A DNA stretch of 64,000 nucleotides, taken from the NCBI GenBank assembly GCA_019321725.1, contig JAGSPU010000052.1, positions 620,001 through 684,000 on the forward strand, read 5' to 3'. The position numbers and the translations under genes were made by a program. The notes under the pieces were generated by a model that saw nothing but the letters and a program-made list of their open reading frames with translations, was not told where the DNA came from and did not search any database. The first letter of the stretch is position 1. Each line of letters opens with the position of its first letter. Origin of the DNA: Paulownia fortunei. Taxonomy: Eukaryota; Streptophyta; Magnoliopsida; Lamiales; Paulowniaceae. Positions 41,901 to 52,800 of this stretch are shown piece by piece.

Positions 41901-42652
41901 AACAACATTAAAATTTTAAAACCTACTAAATTTCCTACAAGCCCCACATCTGCATACACAGTCCTTCCCCTCAAACTTACAAACTTCAATTCCTAAGGGA
42001 CCCTAAACTAATCTCAGAAAATATGTTTTGACTACATTCCAAGTCCAAAATCATATCTACAACTGTTACTGACTAAAAATATAATTCATTAGATTTATCA
42101 CATTTTCAGCTCTGGATTTTTCAAATAAACTTTCGCATCACAATTCACTTTTTTTCAGAAGCACAATAGTTAAATTGCAGCATAAAAAACATCATCATCA
42201 CGGCTTCAAAAAAACAAAAAAATTGATAGTCATTGAAGTAGTTGTTTTTCAAACTAGTGATGAATGATAGTTAATAAAAGATGCAAGGAAACTAATTGAA
42301 TATGAAGATATTAAAAACCTTCGGGGTCGAGGGTTAGGAAAAAAGGATCAATGTCTTTCGGCAGTGAAGCAAACGACGTCGCAATCTTCGCCCTCACAGC
42401 CGCCATTCGCTTCCTCCAATCCACAGGAATTCTCTTCCGATCCACCAGCCATTCTTCAATTCAAACCAAAACATCAATTCAATTTTTTCAAAAAAGAAAA
42501 AAAAAAACATATATATGTCGGAATTACCAAATGATGGAAAAAAAAACAAATAAAAAACAAAGGAAATTAATTCATATAACTAATAATTTTACCTCCGAGG
42601 CGAGCGAATGCATGTCGATCGGGAGGTTCCGAATTTCATCTTGATTTTTCAT
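38992..42652 (-). CDS. CDK5RAP3: CDK5RAP3 / C53, UFMylation and ER-phagy adaptor
   Basis: Homologue of C53, which joins UFL1 and UFBP1 on the ER for ribosome UFMylation and links stalled ribosomes to ATG8 in ER-phagy. Exons (minus): 42652-42593, 42453-42319, 41836-41742, 41640-41546, 41444-41309, 41215-41063, 40966-40407, 40196-39988, 39580-39448, 39124-38992. Predicted about 569 residues, close to the Arabidopsis protein. The N-terminal half is helical ([28 protein letters not shown], a [20 protein letters not shown] coiled coil). Exon 7 carries a disordered linker with three IDW/ISW-type shuffled ATG8/UFM1-interacting motifs. The C-terminal coiled coil ends with a [21 protein letters not shown] tail. 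Lesions: one missing base near 42613, one near 40797 (in the first IDWD motif), and one extra (or two missing) A near 39107. All introns are GT..AG. Confidence 0.93.
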
Positions 42653-44513
42653 CTTTTTTAATTGGAAAATTTGGTTTAGTTGAGCAATATAAGCGATTTC
42701 GGATTTATATTGTTCTACAGTTTCAGCTTTCATTTGCTATATGCTAGCATACGCATACAAGTTTGGCTCGCACAAGTTGGCTTTTAAAATCAAAGCCCAA
42801 TAGGCTTTCAGTCACTCCAATATGATATAAATAATTCTTCAAATTGGGCTTTACAAATTGAAGCCCAACTGAAGACTTTATGTTGAAATACATTATTAAT
42901 TTGAATCAATATATTTTAGTCTTTTTATCTTTTTCACGTATATTAACTAATCCACCTTCTTTATCCGATTTTCCTTCTATTTTTGTTGCTACTTTAGTTC
43001 ACTCACTTCTTGTTTTGTTATGTGTGATATGTTTTAAATTAAAATTCGAACGTTTCACGACTACTAACAAAGTATGAAATTATAAAAAATTCGCTCTATT
43101 TATTTCATATTATATATTTTTTAATCGAATTAGGTTGGTTGAGTCTGTCTTATAATAATTATAATTGGAATGGTTCGAATGGATTTGGATTAAAAAATAT
43201 GATCCATTAACATTATCCAACAAAAATAAAAATGTTACAGATCCAAATCCATTTGCCAATGAAGCCCAATATAGGCCCACACAATTGTTATAAATTTTCT
43301 CGTTGATTCATTTTCATCTGCTTAGCTACTCTGTCTGTGTCTCTGCGTCTGTGTCTCAATCAAGCAAACGACTGATCACTCCCAGTTCAGTGCGCCCGTC
43401 TCTCAATCTTGATTTTTTCAGCACACAGACACGCTTGATGGAATGAAATAGATATACTGGTATATGCACATGTGGATTTGTATTTTCTTGCTTTTTTTCG
43501 TTTTAATTTGTTGTGAAAAGCTGTATAAAATTTTGATTCTAGGTTGAAGCTTTAGGAGTAAGGAATTTATCAATAAAGGCTTGAGGTTTTTGGTATTTCT
43601 CAGAGTTTGCTTCTGCCATTATTGATATTTGGTAGTTAATATCATTGACGGGTTTCGGCATTTGACTTTTTGTAATATTTGATCATACCTTGGAAAATGT
43701 GAGGTGCTAGAGTTGTTTTAATACGGAGATTTTTTTTTGTTTGATTTTTCGAGAGTTTACTTTTATTATTTTTATGCATGTAGCTTAATGGAGGCTGAAG
43801 CTCTTGAGCGAAATTCTCCTAAAGAAGTTTCATTTTTTTTAACAATTATTTTCCAGAAAAAAAATCAGTCTTGTGTATGAATTGTTAGATGCATTATACA
43901 AGGAGTTATTGTAAATGTGTCAATGTAGAAAGTTCTTTCATCAAATAGTAAAATGTGCTTCTGTCTCGTTTTAATGTTTTACAATAATTTCCTTGTGTTG
44001 CCCTTTTAAAATCAAACGAAAGCAAGTGAATTTCTTTGTGTTTTCTTCACCTAAATCTAGGTCAAAGTGCACTGTAAATAACTATGTTTTTCTTAAATTG
44101 TAAACAGAAAGAAAAGCAGCATCACCCAAAAACCTGGCATGTGAAGTATGAGTTGGACTGAAATTGTCAATTGTTATCTGGCGCTGTGTGGATGTTTATG
44201 AGTTTTTATCATATTAATCTCTCTCCGATTTTGATGATCATGAATGCTCATTTCTTTGAGTTTCCTTTTCCTACACCCTTCTTTATCGCTTTAGGTGTTG
44301 TCAACACCTTGCTGCACTGTCTAATAAATGTTTTTCCCTTTCGTTGTTTGTTCTGATACATTTGGAATATTTGCTTCATTTTCTTCATTCTTTTCTCTTT
44401 GTTGAAAAAGTCTTGAAAAATAGCATAATATGTTATAAGGACTGATTTTTTTTTTTTTCTGGGCCACTTTTTATTGTACAGCCTTTTGTTGTATTAATTG
44501 AAAGAAAGCTAAA
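42653..44513. other. divergent promoter region and OEP16-3 leader
   Basis: Separates CDK5RAP3 (-) from OEP16-3 (+). Two GAAGCCCAA/TTGGGCTT-type pairs at about 42790-42870 and 43255-43280 match the plant site II-like TGGGCY elements common in promoters of organelle and ribosome genes. A leader exon probably lies at about 43320-43435, with an intron up to about 44482. No coding sequence is supported. Confidence 0.4.
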
Positions 44514-46030
44514 ATGGATCCTGAGGAGCTTAGGAAAATGGAAGATGAAGAGACTCCTATGATGAAAATGATGAAGGGGGCAACCACAGGACTAGCTGCT
44601 GGCACTATTTGGGTACAATTGTTGCTACTTGCATATGTACCTCGTGTTGAGAGAAGTGTCGCACTTCCTGTTTGATCCGGACAATGAAGATGATGGGTAA
44701 CTATGGAGTCACATTTGCTGCAATAGGTGGAGTCTCATTGGGGAGCAGTTAGTGCAGCGGTACAGGATGAAAAGAGACTATGTTAATGGAGCGTTGGAGG
44801 ATTTGTTGCTGGTGCTATTTTGGGTTTCAAAGGTGAACTTTCTCCTCCTTGTTTAAATTTTTACTGCTGCTTTAATAGTGATTAGCAGTGTCAGTATTGT
44901 GTGGCGTGTACAGCTGAATGTGAATAAGGTGGTTTAGTGTTTTGTGTATCTCGTTTTCTATGCAGGTGTTCATGAATGTTTATATCTCTGTTTGTCATCT
45001 ACGGATGATCTGAAGGGGGGAAGTGGGAAAGATATTGTCTTCCAGACTAAATTGTCCATGTCATTCTTACCATTCATGTTGTTTAAATTGATGGTTTCAC
45101 TTACTATTGTGGGCATTCCATCACTTGCAATTGACATTCACTTGGTATGCTTCTCATGGTAGACATTCAGTAGGGTATTCTAATGTTTGAGGACTCCGGA
45201 AGACCATAGCAAATTATTTGTCTGTTGGCATATTGCATAAAGGAGGCATCTTGTTCATGACTATTTAACAGAGCTAAAAATTACAGAGTGATGCATGCAC
45301 CTAATGTTTTGGTGTGAATAATGATGTCTTTGTGTATTTGCATCTAAGGCTGGTTTACATTAATAGTAAAGAGCCTCTACTTTTACATTCCTACGCTACT
45401 TAATAACAAAGAGCTTCTGGTTCTAGGCTCTGATGGTAACTGTATGATGTGTGTGTTTATATTCACCTTTGGTTGTTTGTTGTATTTATGATGGTATCTT
45501 TAACAATTCTTAAGCTAACAGGCAAAAGCATCTAAATGGTTGAATGACAAACATTCCATGCAATCAGAAAATCTGCATTGTAAAACGCATATTCTGGCAT
45601 ATTGATGGCTATTCATGGATATTGTAACTACACATGCATTGGCGTTGTTCTTAAGATTGCTAATCACTCTGTTCATTTGCGAAGACATTTTCTGATAACA
45701 TATCTTCTAGTTTCTTCATCAATTAGCGCACTCCTGCTCTCTAATATGCCTATACTTTTTCTCCATTTGATCAATTTCACATAAATTTACAAGGTCTATG
45801 CTGGGAGGATTGTTGATATTTTTCCTTCTTGTTGTAAGACTAAAAGTGATCAAAATTGTTCCAATACTTTCGTCATCTTTGCAGGGAGGAGCATTCCAAC
45901 AGCCATCTCTGCAGGAGCTGCACTTGCATTCACTTCTGCCTGCATTGATGTGGGAGGTCAAACCACAAGAATGGACACGGGAAAGGAATATTATGCTTAC
46001 ACCACCAAGAAAAAGCCTAATGTTAATTAG
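44514..46030 (+). CDS. OEP163: OEP16-3 / Tim17-Tim22-Tim23 family membrane protein
   Basis: Small PRAT-family membrane protein, reported in Arabidopsis (At2g42210) at the organelle outer envelope and as the B14.7-type subunit of mitochondrial complex I. Exons 44514-44832 and 45885-46030, about 156 residues after allowing for lesions, against about 159 in Arabidopsis. It begins MDPEELRKMEDEE. Recognisable blocks are a first glycine-rich helix (GATTGLAAGTIW), VPRVERSVALP, IRTMKMMGNYGVTFAAIGG, QRYRMKRDYVNGA and the tail (GGQTTRMDTGKEYYAYTTKKK). Exon 1 is heavily damaged: about six single bases are missing in 319 nt, three of them within 44605-44640. Exon 2 is intact. The remaining sequence is highly conserved, so I read this as a functional gene in poor consensus rather than a decayed copy, though a pseudogene cannot be excluded for this one. 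Confidence 0.82.
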
Positions 46031-46865
46031 TTATGTTCTTTTCGAAACAGTAATGTACTTCTGGGCTGCTCACCTTTCTTATCATTACAGATGCTGAGTG
46101 GATGGTTTAATAAGTTTTCTGCCCTTTCTTTAGGTTTCCTGAGATTCTAATCTCTGTTTAAACATAATTACGGTTATTAAACCGTTGGCATGTAAAGTTG
46201 ATGGCTATTGCTCTTAAGCAATTTTCTGCAAATTGCAGTGACATCCCAATTTGGTGAAAAGAGAATAATTGCTTACAATTAATCCATATACTAGGCTTAT
46301 TGTTGAATGGTTTGAGTATACTCGTTCCATAATTATTTCCTTCAAAATTTTGAGGTTCCCTTGTGTCATTGCCTGCTTTGGGCGCAAATTTTTGCTTTTC
46401 CTTACATCGAGTAACATGAGACAATAGGGTGAACATTAGTCATTAGGTAGAATTGCACATAGAACACGCAGTTATTTGATGATTAATTTTCATTTATTTA
46501 TTTATAAAGAAAAGAAAAAAAAATAAAAATATTAAAAAATAAAAACACAGGATGCTATTATCTGAATAGAAAATAATTTATTTTATTTAGTATTTTCCTT
46601 GTCAAATAACAGAAAAAGAGATGGTAATTTAGCCATTCAATTGCAGCTAATTGGCTGGTGCGTTTCTCGAAAATAAAGGAAGCCTATGATTAAAGATATC
46701 CAATCCCATTACATTCTCCATGGCACGTGGCGGAAGCCCATTGACACTCTTAAATTTCATTGGACCCTTAGCGGCAACAAGACAAGAGGCAAATCATGAT
46801 CTGCTGAGAGAGAGAGAGAGAGAGAGACAGAGAGAGGCCCTTGATCTCTTAGAGAGTCTGCAGAT
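46031..46865. other. intergenic and STR9 leader
   Basis: OEP16-3 3' UTR and the STR9 promoter. A CACGTGGCG G-box-like element is at about 46724-46732. A GA tract (46806-46836) lies 30 bases before the STR9 ATG. No other gene is seen. Confidence 0.5.
46806..46836 (+). repeat. GA repeat in the STR9 leader
   Basis: GAGA run with one CA interruption, directly upstream of the coding start. GAGA tracts bind plant BBR/BPC factors; a role here is only inferred. Confidence 0.8.
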
Positions 46866-48787
46866 ATGGCAGGAATAGCTTGCTGTTGCCCCTCAGCAAT
46901 CTCCTCTCGGAGGTACTTTCAAAATGCTAATGCTTTTTTTAATCTTCAGGAAGCAAATTATGCTCTTTTACAGAAATATGTTGCTAAAATGCAAGTTAAG
47001 AATCTTTTCTTCTCCATTCAAGATAAGATTCTGTAACAGACTTTTCTCTCTCTAATTTTTCCCATTTGATAGTCTTTTCTTGCAAAATAATAGAATTTGC
47101 CTTAAGGGTTTTCTTGTCAGCTGTATGATTGTTTGCTGACTTGGGCAGAAGCATGAAGTTATCAATATAGTTAACACCAGTTCTGGACTCTGTAGGCATA
47201 TTGATGTATTCAAAATTTTCTACAGAAAAAAACCAATGTGCAAAACAAAATTCATGTTAGGAAGTATGCGAATTAATGAGCATAATTTGTATCTTCTTAT
47301 GTGAATTGGTGCGAATTTTATGATAGTAAATTGGTTTCTCTGTCAGGAATCTTTTCTTGAGTATGTGCGCCTATGTTGTTTCTTGGTCCAGTTGCAGATT
47401 TGGATAGTTAACTCCTCTTTCTCGTTTAAGTTGGACAACCAATTGCTGTTAATCCATCAAATTTTTAAATTTCTGCCTTGTTTCTGCATATTCAAGTTCC
47501 CATCAGTTTATGAAATCTAATTGCTCACAAGAACTGAAAAAAGTAGGGATTTTGATAGTTACTCATATGATTAAGAAATTAGGAATGTGGTTTCAGCAAT
47601 TTGGCAACATCTTGGTTGGTTGTCGGGACTTATCAAGGAAGAACCCTGACAGGGAGACGATTGCACAGAAGAAGTTTGGTAATAAAAGCAGAAGTGAATT
47701 TTGTGAACTCTGAAGAGGCAAAGAAACTGATTGCGGTTGAGGGATATGCAGTTCTGGATGTTCGCGATAGAACTCAGTTTGAGAGAGCCCATATAAAGGA
47801 CTGCTATCATGTCCCCCTATTCATTGAAAACAAAGACAATGACTTGGGTATATGTTTTGATTGCTTTTAAAATTATTCACAGGCTTATTAGTGCTAGTTT
47901 CACAATTTACCAATGGTTTATATGCTGAACAGGGACGATAATAAAGAGGACTGTACACAACAATTTCTCTGGTTTATTCTTTGGATTGCCTTTCACTAAA
48001 CCTAACCCAGAGTTTGTGCAATCTGTTAAGAGCCAGTTTTCACCTGAAAGCAAGTTGATACTTGTTTGCCAAGAGGGACTCAGGTAAGCTTCTCCTTTGT
48101 TGTTCTTAGCTTTATCTCAGAGTATGTCCTCCAAAATTATGAATAAAGATTAATAAGGCGCACTTTAGTGGAGTATACCTTCCCAAATTAATCGAAAGAG
48201 CACTCCTAGTAGGGTATTGTCCAAATTATAGTTCATGGTCAGGCATTTCTTTTCATTTCTCTTGCTTTTATGTTTTACCAAGTCTTCCTACATTGGTCTA
48301 TTTTAAAAAAATGATGCTATTATTTTTAACCAAATTAAAGTCTGCTGCTGCTGCCAACAAGTTAGAAAGCTGGTTATCAAAATATAGCCTGCATAACATC
48401 AGGGCTCCAATCTGTAAAACCTGGTGAATTTCTACTTAAAACGATGACTGTTATGAAAGGGATGAAAATCGATATACTGAGAGCATAAAAACTATCTTAA
48501 CTGCAGGGACATTCGATTCTGTTGGTTCGACTGAGCTGCAAAATGCAGGAAAAGCTGGTTTAGTTACAATACAAGGCAAAATTTCAGCAGTACTAGGGAC
48601 TGTTCTTATCTGTAAGTCTAAAAACTAAATGCAACTTGTTCTTGGATGTTTTTTCTGTATCTAGTGCATTGATTTTAATTGATTGCTTGGTCACTTCCCA
48701 GGTGCATATCTGTTCATTACTTTCTTCCCCGACCAAGCAGAAAAGCTGCTTCAGCTCGCTCTGCAAGCTAGCACTCTGCCAAGTTAA
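46866..48787 (+). CDS. STR9: rhodanese-like domain protein 9, chloroplastic
   Basis: Single-domain sulfurtransferase-like protein of the chloroplast, orthologous to At2g42220 by recognition. Exons: 46866-46912, 47597-47847, 47933-48083, 48341-48423, 48507-48611, 48702-48787, about 240 residues. The N-terminus (MAGIACCCPSAISSR) leads a Ser/Arg-rich transit peptide up to about residue 55. The rhodanese domain then runs from VNFVNSEEAKKLI through YAVLDVRDRTQFERAHIKD to the active-site loop VCQEGLR, where the catalytic cysteine is kept. A hydrophobic C-terminal helix (ISAVLGTVLICAYLFITFF) suggests a membrane anchor. Exons 1-3, 5 and 6 are clean. Exon 4 lacks one base next to its acceptor (48341) and has a further +1/-2 shift near 48367, net zero. 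It sits next to OEP16-3 on the same strand, as in Arabidopsis. Confidence 0.93.
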
Positions 48788-49877
48788 CGGTTGTTCCTTG
48801 CTTTTTCATGTAAATTGAGGGAATTCAGATTTTGAACCTAGAAGTTGAAATATTTGGCTGCCTTAAGGAGTATAATATTCAACACCAGGAAAGAATAGAA
48901 TACATGAAGATCTGTACATGACTCTGTTAATTTTTCAAATGATATTCACAGCTTCAGTACAATCTGTCTCCGGTAGTTTTGCAGGCTTTGTCAAATCCCA
49001 TGTCACTGAACACAAACTGCCTCCAAATCATCTGATCAGCCCTCAAAATGGAGTTTTCGGACTCAAGCTTTCCCCTCAACATTGAAGCTTCTCTTACCAA
49101 GGCTCTATGCTCAAACCAAAATTGGATCCAAATGTTGGGCAAGGATGATATTTTCAACCCCTTCACTCAGATTTGTTCATTTTCAGTTCAATTTCTATTT
49201 TCTACTATTAAGAATAACGACGAATAAAAGTGAAACCAATTGCAAAAAATCTTTCTTTCAACATTTGAACAATTGTGGAGGTAATTCGACTCCTTGCCAA
49301 CATTGATACACAAGAAAAATGAATCTAACTTTACTTCAATTAGAGAGGTTAGAGTACCGAAATTACTTGTACATGGCACTGGTGGTGTGTTCCTATGCGT
49401 GTGCTTTTTTCTTTTCCCATGCCATCTAACAAGGAACGATTTTGATTGTTTTTGCTGACGCAGAGTCAAAGATAGCAATCTGTTGGTAGATAGAGGACTC
49501 AAATGACAGAAAAGCTTGCCTGTAAAAACAGTTCACTCTCTCCAAAAGATAATTTTTGATGAAAATCAATTTATTATGATCCTTTGAAACCCTGGACTTG
49601 AATCTCACAACAACGTTATTCTGGAACTACAGTATAATACATTAGCAAACTGGAAATACAAGTTAACTTGTTTGATTGCAATCTACATGACAGTTCAAAT
49701 CTTTTGAACCAATTTGACGTAGGCAGCTAACTCGGTAGCATTAAGTCCCAGCAGCCTCCAGCATCAACAAAAATGGCACTGACAGGAACTTGAACTGGTT
49801 GAATATTAGATTAAAGGGGAAATGCAGGAAAGTTAACTCCAATCTCTATTATTCTGCTCCGCCTACAGCATATGCAC
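48788..49877. other. intergenic between STR9 and TBCCD1 3' ends
   Basis: Convergent 3' region. Apart from the exon-like frame at 48954-49127 on the minus strand, I see nothing. Confidence 0.45.
48954..49127 (-). CDS. exon-like open frame, unidentified
   Basis: A minus-strand frame reading HRALVREASMLRGKLESENS, continuing through ILRADQMIWRQFVFSDMGFD and ending ACKTTGDRLY with TGA at 48954-48956. It has heptad-like leucines and looks protein-like, suggesting a last exon. The candidate acceptor (TTTGAG at about 49128) is weak, and I find no upstream exons before the TBCCD1 stop. It could be a fragment of a moved gene, or chance. I do not recognise the family. Confidence 0.25.
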   Translation of the reverse strand: MQFWFEHRALVREASMLRGKLESENSILRADQMIWRQFVFSDMGFDKACKTTGDRLY

Positions 49878-52800
49878 TTATTCACCCTGTAAGCAGTAAA
49901 GCTGCCGGATGTTTCCTGATGCTGTCCATTTACAAACAGGGGAGTGAGAATGCATCATATTTTACTAAATCAGTCCAGAAACAAATCATCTACCACATCT
50001 ACATCTGAGGCATAACACAATTTCATTAAGAGGCAGCATTAACAAATTTAGGTGTAATTATAAATTATTCTATACGTTTAACCAAGATAATTTCATTAAG
50101 AGGTTGCATTAACAAATTGAGGTGTAATTATAGTTCTTCTATACATTTGACCAAAACAATTTCATTAAGAGGTAGCAATAACAAATTTAGTCGTAATTAT
50201 AAGTTCTTCTATACATTTGACCAAGATTGCAAACAACAATATAAGGCAATACACGATGAATTTTGTGGAGAGGAATTGAGGAGTATTAGGGATGAAAAAC
50301 CTCGTCTCTTTCACAAACACACTAACATATTAAAATTGTGCACATATTGCAATAACTGCTCACTGAACATGTAGTTGAGGAAAAGATCACAATATAAATT
50401 ACATCCAAAACATGAATGTTAACACTAATGTTCATAACAGTAAAAAAAAGAAAAAAGAAAAACCAAAAACAAAAAAAATTAAGATACACCATCAAGGTAG
50501 TATGAAAGAAATAGCATGATTATTGAGAAGAAACCAGAGTTTTTACAGTCTTTACTGCTTTACTCAATAGATAATTAGATAGCTTACTATATCTGGTTCT
50601 GAAATCATAGAAAGACTGGACACATCAGCTACAAATAAAAAAAAAAGTCACAAAGAAACATGGCAAAGAACCTGAATTGGCAAATTGCATACCAACATTT
50701 TCATATCATACAAAAGGAAATAGACTAACAACTTAATTACCAACACAAAAGAGAGGCAGATCCCAAGCTTCATAACATGTAAAAATAATTCATTACCACA
50801 ATCATTTCATGCATAAAAGGAAAATGTTATTCTTGACCAAAAAAAAAACAAAAGATTTATAGGAAAACAGACTGAAAACCAAGATGCAAATTTCACTATA
50901 TGCCGTACACAGTGTAGATCGTATATCAACACATGTGAAAGAACAAATTTTCTAAAGTAACAGCATTACCGTATAACCAGTCTTTAAAACATGCATGGAG
51001 AGCACTCGACAATTCTCGTTTCCGGCTCTCCTCAAGTTGAGTTTCCTTCAAAATTTGCTTAACTTCCACCAAACTTTTGTGCTGAAGATTGAAGAACAAA
51101 AGAATCAACCACTGTTGCAATATTGAGTCAAAGAACAAAGAGGCCAGAAAAAATTACTTGAACATACATTTTCTGTTGTGACGCAAGGTAAGGATCAGGT
51201 AAAGGGAAGGGGTTATCTTTCGTGGAACCAGCTTGTTCACTTCCCAACCAGTTCGGAATCTGATGATCAAAATGTAAATTAGCATGTGCCAGAAATTTAA
51301 GAAACTTCAAAGGAGCCAAGATCAATAGGGCCCAAAGAATATGATATGACCAAATGTGAACAGATAACCAGAATTTATACTGATTAAATTCCAGGTTTGT
51401 TGAGCAATTTGTACAATGGAAATTATTGAAAAATCAGCATTACATGAGCAATGCACACTCCATTTATGATATTCTGTCACCTAAACAGGCTACCGGATAA
51501 AGCACTTACCATGAAATTGGTATACTGATCAGGCTCTAGGCGCGTGGCAGATTCAGCTTGAACATCCGAGACACCAGCAGGATGGGATAATGAATCATGC
51601 GGATCGACCACTCCAAGCACCACAGGTTCATCCCACTTGTTGATGTTAGGGTCGATTCCGACTTGATTCATGTGCTCCTCAAGTTGCAAGTAGAATGTGT
51701 TATATGGAGCCACCTGTTGAATATCAAATCAAACAGTGAAAAGGAAATTTTGAGTGCCAAAGCTCATTGGAGTATGATGGGAAACAGCACTTCAATAACT
51801 ATTTTGAAGATTAAGAAGATATCGGTATTTTTTGCAATAACCACTTATCAACAAAACTCAATAACTCATATAACCATGAATTCATCAAAGTAAGAGGTTA
51901 CACATAGATGTAAGCACCAAACATTAAGTGAGACTCACCTGCAATTTATGATTATCACCAACAATGAGGGTTGCTGGTTAACCCCCAAAAAGAATAGGCA
52001 TTCACGGCAGTTCGCAATGCAGATACGTTTGGCTGCAGTGATCAGATGAACGCGTTCACAATGTTCAACTCTAACAGCCTGTATGAGACAATTATTTAGG
52101 CATAAATGAGTTCTACTTTTATCACAAGAACATCTAGACTATGTCATAATAAAGAGATCAAACTGCGGACAGATTGGAACCTAGTAAACACATTTCTTGT
52201 GGATAGTTAATCATACTCTTAATAACTCATGTCATATCTACCATAGAACATACAATAGAATGTAGTAGCCAATGTACTCATCAGCAGCAACATGCATCAT
52301 TAGCTATAAGACCATGTCAAGATACAAAATATAAGTATCCAAATATTACAAATGGAATCATGTTGCCAACTTTAACCATATCACTACCTTGCCAACAGCT
52401 CCAATGACAATAGTAGCATCAGAGCATCCATAGACTGTTGCATATCTCAGTGGTGCCAAGATATAAATTACTGACTCATGGCAATTTACAACCTGAGCAA
52501 AAAGATAAAAGAGGCAAGAGAAAGCTCTAGTGTCAATTTCACTCCGAACTCAGATGAAGAAAACTGTAAATAAAGCTGTGGAAAGGCACCAAGTATACAA
52601 TAAGTGGTGTAGCTACCCAAGGCAGATAGTTCAAATGCAATGTCAACCAAAGAAAAAAAAAAAGGAAGAAGAAGAGCATGATTCGGACAAATCCAACCTT
52701 CTTCCTTCTTTTCCTTTGTGAGATTGGACAGGAGAGATGGGTTACATACAAAGTTACAAATCAATTCCCCACTGATCCACCAACTCATGGTAAATAATAA

